The notes under the pieces: model-generated | What the model was told of the DNA's origin: nothing | Databases searched by the model: none | What the model saw: only the letters and a program-made list of their open reading frames with translations | Position numbers and translations under genes: made by a program | Shown here: one piece after another, positions 1 through 4,844 of the stretch | Position numbering within the stretch: position 1 is the first letter of the stretch | Layout of the letters: each line of letters opens with the position of its first letter | Assembly: GCA_945828175.1 (NCBI GenBank) | Contig: CALZQD010000146.1 | Location: 1 to 5,060 of the forward strand | DNA from: an uncultured Bacteroidales bacterium | Lineage (GTDB): Bacteria; Bacteroidota; Bacteroidia; Bacteroidales; Muribaculaceae | Length of the DNA: 5,060 nt | Direction of reading: 5' to 3'

Positions 1-407
1 TCTTCACATCGCGCATCGAGCGCATCGGCAACCTCCTCGCTCAGGTCGAACCCTACGAGGCCGAGCGCGTTCCCCGCATCCGCGAGCGCCTCGAGGAAGG
101 CCTCAAGAAAATCTCTGTCCTCGACTACGACAAAGGCCGTCTCGAGCAGGAGATGATCTTCTACATCGAGAAGCTCGACGTCAACGAGGAGAAGCAGCGC
201 CTCCGCCAGCATCTCGCCTACTTCATCGAGACCATGGCTCTGCCTCACGGCGGCCAGGGCAAGAAGCTCGGCTTCATCTCGCAGGAGATGGGCCGCGAGA
301 TCAACACCCTCGGCTCGAAGAGCAACCACGCCGAGATGCAGAAAATCGTCGTCATGATGAAAGACGAGCTCGAGCAGATTAAAGAGCAGGTGCTCAACGT
401 AATGTAA
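1..407 (+). CDS. yicC: YicC/YloC-family endoribonuclease, C-terminal part (5' end outside window)
   Basis: The reading frame is already open at the window edge (first full codon at 3) and ends at TAA 405-407, leaving 134 C-terminal residues. Family members are close to 290 residues, so about half is missing, including the N-terminal YicC domain. The visible part matches the C-terminal domain (DUF1732): the segment RLEQEMIFYIEKLDVNEE around nt 138-191, then GKKLGFISQEMGREINTLGSK around nt 261-317, and a charged helical end with MKDELEQIKEQVLN. YicC/YloC proteins are metal-dependent endoribonucleases acting on RNA in the cytoplasm; the acidic residues kept here fit that. The family often has D and N where this protein has G (KKLG, EMGRE). 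I think this is normal in Bacteroidota and do not read it as loss of function. gmk begins 6 bp downstream, a conserved pairing. An ATG at 153 lies inside the domain and is not the true start. Confidence 0.93.
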   Translation, partial: FTSRIERIGNLLAQVEPYEAERVPRIRERLEEGLKKISVLDYDKGRLEQEMIFYIEKLDVNEEKQRLRQHLAYFIETMALPHGGQGKKLGFISQEMGREINTLGSKSNHAEMQKIVVMMKDELEQIKEQVLNVM

Positions 408-413
408 ACAACC

Positions 414-1007
414 ATGAATAAACAGGATATGGAAAAGAAAAAAGGAAAAATCATTGTTCTGTCGGCCCCCTCGGGCTGTGGCAAGTCGACCATCATCAAC
501 ACCATCCTCGACAGCGGCGACTATGACCTGAAATTCTCGGTTTCGGCCACCAACCGCTCGCCCCGCGAAGGCGAAGTCGACGGTGTCCACTATCATTTCT
601 TGACGACCGAGGAGTTTCGCGACGCCATCGCCGCCCATAGCTTCGTCGAATGGGAGGAGGTCTATCCCGGCCGCTTCTACGGCACACTCCGCAGCGAAAT
701 AGAGCGCCGCATCGACGCCGGCGACGACGTTGTCCTCGACATCGACGTCAAGGGCGGTCTCAACGTCAAGAAGATTTTCGGCGACCGCGCCCTGACCATA
801 TTCATCCTGCCGCCCGACCTCGCTACTCTGCGTCAGCGCCTTGTCTCGCGCGGCACCGACGCCCCCGCCATCATCGAGGAGCGCCTCGAAAAGGCCGAAT
901 ACGAGATTTCGTTCGCGCCCGAGTACGACTGCCGTGTAGTCAACGACAATCTCGACGAGGCCGTCGCCGAGGTCCGCGCCCTCATCGACAACTTTCTGAA
1001 ATCCTGA
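414..1007 (+). CDS. gmk: Guanylate kinase
   Basis: This cytoplasmic enzyme transfers phosphate from ATP to GMP or dGMP, giving GDP or dGDP for nucleotide synthesis. The 197 residues match the usual length of about 190-210. The P-loop is APSGCGKST at residues 18-26. The GMP-binding segment is SVSATNRSPREGEVDG at 42-57, where S44, R48, R51 and Y60 align with the GMP contacts known from yeast guanylate kinase. E79 and the FYGT motif at 88-91 continue the site. DIDVKG is at 109-114, the core strand IFILPP at 129-134 and the lid RLVSRGTD at 142-149. The start at 414 is 6 bp after the yicC stop. A second in-frame ATG at 429 (M6) would also leave the P-loop intact, so the N-terminus is uncertain by five residues. 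There is no Shine-Dalgarno sequence, and the first codons are A-rich. Nothing looks damaged. Confidence 0.97.
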   Translation: MNKQDMEKKKGKIIVLSAPSGCGKSTIINTILDSGDYDLKFSVSATNRSPREGEVDGVHYHFLTTEEFRDAIAAHSFVEWEEVYPGRFYGTLRSEIERRIDAGDDVVLDIDVKGGLNVKKIFGDRALTIFILPPDLATLRQRLVSRGTDAPAIIEERLEKAEYEISFAPEYDCRVVNDNLDEAVAEVRALIDNFLKS

Positions 1008-1011
1008 CATC

Positions 1012-1614
1012 ATGGCCGAATCGACTGAGCGCAAAGAAGTTGTCGGCATCCTCGGCGGCTCTTTCAATCCCGTCCACATGGGACATATGATGCTCGCATC
1101 ATACTTAGTGCAGTGGGGTTTAGTAGACCGAGTCAGGCTGACTCTCTCGCCCCGCAATCCCCTAAAGGACCCGCGCGACCTCATCCCCGACCTCAAGCGT
1201 CTGGCGATGATCACCATCGCCACCAAAAACACCGAGCGCATCGAAACTTGCGACATCGAGCTGTCGATGCCGCGCCCCTCATATACGATAAACACGCTCG
1301 ACCTCCTCTCGAGCCGCTATCCCAACCGCAAGTTCAAGCTCGTCATCGGCAGCGACAACTGGCGCCTCTTCGACCAGTGGCGCGAGCACGAGCGCATCCT
1401 CGACCGGTATGGCGTCATCGTCTATCCACGTCAGGGCTATCCCATCGAGTCGCGCTATGTCGACGGCCTCGAAGTCGTCGACGCTCCCATGGTCAACCTC
1501 TCGAGCACATTCATCCGCGACGCCATCATGCGCGGCAAAGACATGACCCTCTTCATGCCCCCCGGCGTGAGCAAATATATCAAAGACAACAAACTCTATC
1601 TCCCGAAGAAATAA
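1012..1614 (+). CDS. nadD: Nicotinate-mononucleotide adenylyltransferase
   Basis: NadD joins nicotinate mononucleotide and ATP to make deamido-NAD, the late step of NAD synthesis in the cytoplasm. The 200 residues fit the family. The nucleotidyltransferase signature GGSFNPVHMGH is at 15-25, with the HxGH catalytic pair H22 and H25. RPSYTINTL at 88-96 and VIGSDNW at 111-117 are the usual substrate-binding segments. The second ATP-binding motif LSSTFIR (ISSTxIR type) is at 163-169, followed by the ending VSKYIKDNKLY. The start at 1012 is 4 bp past the gmk stop, so co-transcription is very likely; yicC-gmk-nadD is a familiar Bacteroidota order. Codons about 29-51 (nt 1096-1164) are odd: they hold GCA, TCA, TTA twice, GTA, CGA, AGG and CTA, in a gene that otherwise favours C-ending codons. 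A 15-bp palindrome lies in that stretch. The protein itself looks intact. Confidence 0.96.
   Translation: MAESTERKEVVGILGGSFNPVHMGHMMLASYLVQWGLVDRVRLTLSPRNPLKDPRDLIPDLKRLAMITIATKNTERIETCDIELSMPRPSYTINTLDLLSSRYPNRKFKLVIGSDNWRLFDQWREHERILDRYGVIVYPRQGYPIESRYVDGLEVVDAPMVNLSSTFIRDAIMRGKDMTLFMPPGVSKYIKDNKLYLPKK
1130..1144. repeat. 15-bp palindrome inside nadD (7-bp arms, 1-bp centre)
   Basis: GAGTCAG at 1130-1136 and CTGACTC at 1138-1144 are exact reverse complements around G1137. In RNA this could form a 5-bp stem (GAGTC/GACTC) with loop AGGCT. It lies within nadD codons 40-45, in the stretch with unusual codon choice. The palindrome is real as sequence. A function is not shown, and chance is a fair explanation. 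Confidence 0.5.
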
Positions 1615-1616
1615 TC

Positions 1617-2126
1617 ATGAGTGACGACCGTCAGGGCCTAAAGCCCAATGCCATAGCTTTCCTCGCCCTTTGTAACGAATATTGCTCGGCCGTCGAGCAT
1701 GCCGCCGAGACCGATCGCGACGAATTTCTCGCGACCATGCTGCGCCTGCTCCCGCGCCTCTATATCTCGGGCGCTGATCTCGCCATGCCCGATTTCGAGG
1801 GTGATTTATATATCGACGATGCCCTTGACGAAGACTACTACGACTCGATGCGCCGCGACATGGAGACGCTTCTTGGCGAAGACGACACCTATCTCGAAGT
1901 CTTCGAAGAAGATATGAAATACTCCGACACGCCCATCGCCGTCAGCGCCGCCGAGACTCTCGCCGATCTCTTCCAGGTCTTCTTCAACTTGCTCGAGACC
2001 GTCAAGACCGCCCCGTCAGAGCTCATCGAAAGCGCTCTCGGCGCTGTCCGCGAGGACTTCGGCCACTACTGGAGCCAGAAACTCTGTAACGTCCTTCGCG
2101 CTCTTAATCAGATATATTATAAGTAA
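1617..2126 (+). CDS. DUF5063 domain-containing protein
   Basis: This 169-residue acidic, soluble-looking protein has no signal peptide or membrane span. I recognise it as a DUF5063 protein, a Bacteroidota family without an assigned function. Matching segments in order are EYCSAVE at 21-27, LLPRLYISGADL at 44-55, LGEDDTYLEVFEEDMKYSD at 86-104, AETLADLFQVFFNL at 112-125, and YWSQKLCNVLRALNQIYY at 151-168. It appears all-helical with conserved acidic and aromatic positions. I see no catalytic motif and propose no reaction. The ATG at 1617 comes 2 bp after the nadD stop, and the domain starts about ten residues in, so this start is preferred. The frame stays open upstream into nadD (back to an ATG at 1113), but that part is only an overlap shadow. 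Position suggests co-expression with nadD rather than shared function. Confidence 0.88.
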   Translation: MSDDRQGLKPNAIAFLALCNEYCSAVEHAAETDRDEFLATMLRLLPRLYISGADLAMPDFEGDLYIDDALDEDYYDSMRRDMETLLGEDDTYLEVFEEDMKYSDTPIAVSAAETLADLFQVFFNLLETVKTAPSELIESALGAVREDFGHYWSQKLCNVLRALNQIYYK

Positions 2127-2144
2127 CGCTAATACCATAAAGCC

Positions 2145-3446
2145 ATGACCATAGACCACAAAAACCATATCGCCGACCTGATGACATTCCTCGATGCCTC
2201 GCCGGTCAATTTCCTTGCCGCCGAGACCATATCCCGTCGTCTTGACGAGGCCGGCTTCCGTCGCCTCGACCAGGCCGACCGCTGGACCCTCGAGCGCGGC
2301 GGCAAATATTATATCACCAAAAACGGCTCGGCCGTCTTCGCCTTTATCGTCGGCAACGGCGATGCAGCCGACGGCTTCAGGATCATCTCGGCCCACAGCG
2401 ACTCGCCCGGCTTCAGAATCAAGCCCAAGGCAGCCATGCGCGCTGCCGGCGACGTCATCAAGCTCAACACCGAGGTCTATGGCGGCCCGATACTCTACAC
2501 CTGGTTCGACCGTCCGCTCTCGATTGCCGGCCGTGTCATCCTCCGCGGCGGCGACATCTTCAATCCCCGCGCCGTCACGGTCAAGTTCGACCGTCCGTTC
2601 CTGACGATTCCCCATCTCGCAATCCACTTCAACCGCTCGGTCAACGAGGGCAATCCGCTCTCTAAGCAGAAAGACATGCTCCCCGTCATCGCCATGGCCG
2701 ACAGCTGCGGCGACCCCGACACGATTCTGCCGCGCCTCCTTGCCGAGCGTCTCGACATTGCTGTCGACGACATCGTCGACTTCGACCTCTCGCTCTACGA
2801 TACAACCCCCGCCTGCCTCGTCGGCCTCAACGGCGAATTTATCACCTCGGGCCGTCTCGACGACCTCTCGATGGCCTATTCGGCTATGACTGCCTTGATT
2901 GAAAGCGGTGATGACTGTGCTCAGACCCGCGTCATGGCTATCTTCGACAACGAGGAGACCGGCTCGGGAACTAAACAGGGCGCAGCCTCGCCCGAGCTGG
3001 CAAACCTGCTGACTCGCATAGCCGCCTCGCTCGGCGCCGATACCGAAGACTATCTCCGCGCCGTCGCCCGCTCGTTCATGATTTCGGCCGACAACGCCCA
3101 CGGCGTCCATCCCAACTATGTCGAGAAGCAGGATCCCACCAATCACCCGCGTCTCGGCGGCGGCCCCGTCATCAAAATCAATGCCAACTGCAAGTATATG
3201 ACTGACGCCGATTCGTCGGCTGTCTACTCGATGATCTGCGAGCGCGCCGGCGTCCCCTGCCAGTATTTCGTCAACCACAGCGACTCGGCCGGCGGCTCGA
3301 CCCTCGGCAATATTCTTACGTCGCAGATTCCCCTCCGCGGCGTCGACATGGGCGCGGCTCTCTGGGCCATGCACTCTGTCCGCGAGACGGCCTCGGTCGT
3401 CGACCACGAGTATATAATCGCCTCGTTCAAAGAGTTCTTCAAGTGA
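2145..3446 (+). CDS. M18-family zinc aminopeptidase
   Basis: M18 enzymes are cytosolic, usually dodecameric, di-metal aminopeptidases that remove N-terminal residues (often acidic ones) from peptides. The 433 residues match the family. Metal-site and catalytic motifs appear in order: SAHSDSPGF at 82-90 (H84 ligand, D86), GRLDDL at 236-241 (bridging D239), FDNEETGS at 267-274 (E270 catalytic, E271 ligand), SADNAHGVHPNY at 314-325 (D316 ligand), HSDSAGGSTLGNI at 378-390, and VDMGAALWAMHSVRE at 400-414 (H410 ligand). All expected ligands are present, so the enzyme should be active. There is no signal peptide, which fits a cytoplasmic role in peptide turnover. The start at 2145 lies 18 bp after the DUF5063 stop in an A/T-rich gap without a clear promoter, so it may be the last gene of the upstream run. 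Substrate choice cannot be read from the sequence; apeB or pepC-type names are used for relatives, but I assign no symbol. Confidence 0.95.
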   Translation: MTIDHKNHIADLMTFLDASPVNFLAAETISRRLDEAGFRRLDQADRWTLERGGKYYITKNGSAVFAFIVGNGDAADGFRIISAHSDSPGFRIKPKAAMRAAGDVIKLNTEVYGGPILYTWFDRPLSIAGRVILRGGDIFNPRAVTVKFDRPFLTIPHLAIHFNRSVNEGNPLSKQKDMLPVIAMADSCGDPDTILPRLLAERLDIAVDDIVDFDLSLYDTTPACLVGLNGEFITSGRLDDLSMAYSAMTALIESGDDCAQTRVMAIFDNEETGSGTKQGAASPELANLLTRIAASLGADTEDYLRAVARSFMISADNAHGVHPNYVEKQDPTNHPRLGGGPVIKINANCKYMTDADSSAVYSMICERAGVPCQYFVNHSDSAGGSTLGNILTSQIPLRGVDMGAALWAMHSVRETASVVDHEYIIASFKEFFK

Positions 3447-3465
3447 GCCTCCCGCCGGCAGTCGC

Positions 3466-3495
3466 TCTGTCGTTGGTGAATAAACGTTAAAATTG
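3466..3495 (+). promoter_or_regulatory. Weak candidate promoter for the sigma-factor operon
   Basis: TAAAATTG at 3488-3495 matches the Bacteroidota -7 element TAnnTTTG at five of its six defined positions. TCTG at 3466-3469 matches TTTG at three of four, and the 18-bp spacing is near the usual 19-21. Transcription would then start near 3500-3505, giving a leader of roughly 80 nt that carries both TGACNGTCA copies. The match is modest, and an ECF-type promoter with a different consensus could lie in the same gap instead. Without such a promoter the operon would depend on read-through from the aminopeptidase gene. Confidence 0.22.
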
Positions 3496-3556
3496 CGTTT
3501 GCGGCCATTCTGACTGTCACACAAAGCGCTCTCATTCGTCTTTATTATAAACGCAA
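3493..3556. repeat. 8-bp inverted repeat TTGCGTTT / AAACGCAA
   Basis: TTGCGTTT at 3493-3500 is the exact reverse complement of AAACGCAA at 3549-3556, with 48 bp between the arms. A shifted register, GTTTGCG 3497-3503 with CGCAAAC 3552-3558, also pairs over 7 bp. The arms interleave with the 10-bp repeat at 3510-3519/3576-3585, so as RNA the two stems would cross. The loop is long and no T-run follows, so it does not look like a terminator. Confidence 0.45.
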
Positions 3557-3585
3557 ACCGAAAAAAAAGAGCAAATGACAGTCAG
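3510..3585. promoter_or_regulatory. Paired TGACNGTCA palindromes forming a perfect 10-bp inverted repeat, candidate operator or leader stem
   Basis: CTGACTGTCA at 3510-3519 is the exact reverse complement of TGACAGTCAG at 3576-3585. Each copy also holds its own palindrome, TGAC-T-GTCA (3511-3519) and TGAC-A-GTCA (3576-3584), with centres 65 bp apart, near six helical turns. Two readings are possible. A dimeric regulator could bind both sites with looping between them. Alternatively, the leader RNA could pair over 10 bp, and since the right arm ends on the base before the GTG start, that would mask the translation start of the sigma gene. The repeat is certain as sequence; the function is inferred from its place. 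Confidence 0.55.
3561..3574 (+). promoter_or_regulatory. A-rich translation leader before the sigma-factor start
   Basis: A run of eight A residues (3561-3568) followed by GAGCAA lies 12-25 bases before the GTG at 3586 and directly before an ATG at 3575. Bacteroidota ribosomes rely little on Shine-Dalgarno pairing and favour unstructured A-rich leaders, so this is the probable ribosome landing site. It sits closer to the ideal distance for the ATG at 3575 than for the GTG. Confidence 0.4.
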
Positions 3586-3589
3586 GTGA
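3575..3589 (+). other. Possible 4-codon leader ORF overlapping the sigma start (GTGA)
   Basis: ATG ACA GTC AGG TGA encodes MTVR. Its stop TGA (3587-3589) overlaps the sigma GTG (3586-3588) as GTGA, the geometry used for termination-reinitiation coupling. The A-rich leader fits this ATG well. All but the last codon lies within or beside the right arm of the 10-bp inverted repeat. It may be a true coupling peptide or a chance ATG; its small size prevents a firm call. Confidence 0.25.
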
Positions 3590-4071
3590 ATCGCGAAGAG
3601 TTCAAACAGAGCATATTGCCCCACTACAGGCACATGTACGGCATCGCTTCGGCGATGCTCGGCGACAGCGAGGATGCCTGCGACGCCGTTCAGGAGTCGA
3701 TGGCCCGTCTCTGGGAGAAGCGCGACGAGATTGGCGGCATAAACAACTACGAGGTCTTCTGCCTCCGCGTTGTCAAAAACGTCTGCCTCGACAAGATAAA
3801 GCTCCGGCGACAATACGCCGACCTCGCCGAAGCCGACCGCCCGGTCGCCGCAAGCGACCCGACAGAGACCCGCGAGACCCTCAACGTCGTCCGCCGCCTT
3901 GCCCGAACGCTCTCCGGCTCGCAGCGCGAGGTCTTCATGATGGCCACCTTCGGCGAGTGCGACAACGACGAGATTGTCAGGGCGACAGGCCTCTCGGAGT
4001 CGAATGTCAGACAGCTACTCTCGCGGGCGCGTAAACGAATAAAAGAACTTTATCAATCATACGAAAGATGA
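3586..4071 (+). CDS. ECF-type RNA polymerase sigma factor
   Basis: This 161-residue protein has only sigma regions 2 and 4, the layout of extracytoplasmic-function sigma factors, which direct RNA polymerase to a small regulon when freed from an anti-sigma factor. Region 2 covers about residues 6-76, with DACDAVQESMARLWEKRDEI at 30-49 as the core-binding helix and a -10 recognition part with NVCLDKIKLRRQ at 65-76. A short polar linker (77-97) follows. Region 4 covers about 98-156, with GECDNDEIVRATGLSESNVR at 123-142 as the helix-turn-helix and QLLSRARKRIKEL completing it. The only usable start in frame is GTG at 3586: upstream the frame is open back to a stop at 3547-3549 but has no ATG, GTG or TTG. 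The stop overlaps the next gene as ATGA, so the two are translated together. The inverted repeats in the leader may control it. Target promoters cannot be derived here. Confidence 0.93.
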   Translation: MNREEFKQSILPHYRHMYGIASAMLGDSEDACDAVQESMARLWEKRDEIGGINNYEVFCLRVVKNVCLDKIKLRRQYADLAEADRPVAASDPTETRETLNVVRRLARTLSGSQREVFMMATFGECDNDEIVRATGLSESNVRQLLSRARKRIKELYQSYER

Positions 4072-4844
4072 ACAAAGCCGACAACATAGATAATATCAGA
4101 CGTCTCGTCGAGCGCTACTACGACGGCACTGCGACGCCCGACGAAGTCGGCGCCATTACCGACTTCTTCCGCCGCAGCGACGTTGATGAATTGCCCGACG
4201 ACCTTCGTGCCGATGCGATGATTTTCACCGAAACGGCGCTCGCCAAGGCTACGGGTCCGGTGCCCGACGGCCTCGAATCACGACTCGACTCGTTTATCGA
4301 CTCGCTGCCCGAAAAGCCTTCGCGCCGCCGTGGCCTCATCATCAGGCTGTCGCTCTCGGCCGCAGCAGCTGTCGCCGTCGTTTTTGTCATCGGCCTCGCT
4401 CTCCTCAGCCGCAACACACGCGAGCAGGTAGAGCCCTCCGACAACAGTCTGATGGCCTCTGAAAGTATTCTGCAGCCTGTCGACACAGCAGTCACGGTCA
4501 TCACCGAGCCCTCGCCGCTTCCCGACGAGAGCCTCGCCGAAGCCGTCGCTCCCGTGGTCAAAAAGTCGGCTCCCGCCCGCAAGGTCAAGTCGAAGGCCGT
4601 TGCTGTCAAAGAGTTTGTCGCTGCCGCCGAGACCGACGAATATCACTATGCCATGGCCTCTGACGTCTGCGAGATCTCTGACCCCGAGCAGGCCTCGCAA
4701 GTGGCGGCTCAGGTGCTCGGCATGCTCGGCCGCACCCTCGGCATGGCCGGCGACGCCATCGTCAAGTCTGACAACGAGGCAAACAAGATACCCACAGCAA
4801 TAAATAAAATCGCTATAAATAAAAAGTTGAGCAATGAAAAATAA
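4068..4844 (+). CDS. Single-pass membrane protein, probable anti-sigma factor
   Basis: Length is 258 residues. The cytoplasmic N-terminus (1-85) is helical and acidic, with the pattern RRLVERYYDGTATPDEVGAITDFF starting at residue 11 and a DELPDDLRADAMIFTE segment at 40-55. This resembles the N-terminal part of Bacteroidota membrane proteins encoded directly after ECF sigma genes. RRR at 86-88 precedes one hydrophobic span at about 94-113, giving N-in, C-out topology. The outer part has a proline/acid-rich stretch, a basic patch (KKSAPARKVKSKAVAVK, 165-181) and a likely amphipathic helix at 209-232. There is no zinc-binding HxxxCxxC motif (the only cysteine is C201) and no FecR-like domain, so it is neither a ZAS-type nor a FecR-type anti-sigma factor. 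The ATGA overlap with the sigma gene implies coupled synthesis. The role rests on position and topology rather than on a recognised domain. Confidence 0.78.
   Translation: MNKADNIDNIRRLVERYYDGTATPDEVGAITDFFRRSDVDELPDDLRADAMIFTETALAKATGPVPDGLESRLDSFIDSLPEKPSRRRGLIIRLSLSAAAAVAVVFVIGLALLSRNTREQVEPSDNSLMASESILQPVDTAVTVITEPSPLPDESLAEAVAPVVKKSAPARKVKSKAVAVKEFVAAAETDEYHYAMASDVCEISDPEQASQVAAQVLGMLGRTLGMAGDAIVKSDNEANKIPTAINKIAINKKLSNEK
4800..4824 (+). repeat. Direct repeat ATAAATAAAA (two 10-bp copies, 15-bp period) before the DUF4252 start
   Basis: ATAAATAAAA occurs at 4800-4809 and 4815-4824, inside the last codons of the anti-sigma gene, where it encodes the repeated peptide AINKI-AINKK. This A/T-rich stretch breaks sharply with the GC-rich sequence before it and ends 10 bp before the ATG at 4834. 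It probably serves as an unstructured translation leader for the next gene, fitted into a tolerant C-terminal tail. Confidence 0.5.

Noticed and set aside
650..1090. A 146-codon + frame over gmk and nadD, rich in Arg, Pro and His
   Set aside because: Its composition is typical of an off-frame reading of GC-rich DNA, and it crosses the end of gmk and the start of nadD.
2763..2780. 18-bp palindrome GTCGACGA-CA-TCGTCGAC in the aminopeptidase gene
   Set aside because: It comes from the codons GTC GAC GAC ATC GTC GAC (VDDIVD). With this codon bias such palindromes arise easily, and nothing ties it to regulation.
3447..3490. Possible terminator after the aminopeptidase gene
   Set aside because: There is only a short GCCGGC palindrome, no stable stem followed by a T-run, so I do not call a terminator.
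2016..3524. A 502-codon open frame on the minus strand, longer than the aminopeptidase gene it covers
   Set aside because: It runs in exact codon register with the + gene, so a stop would need a sense TTA, CTA or TCA codon, and this gene uses none of them. The translation has no recognisable domain and the + strand product has full M18 motifs.
3532..3813. A 93-codon minus-strand frame starting in the intergenic gap opposite the sigma gene
   Set aside because: It is in register with sigma codons, has no domain, and ends inside region 2 of a clear sigma factor. A divergent small gene is not supported.
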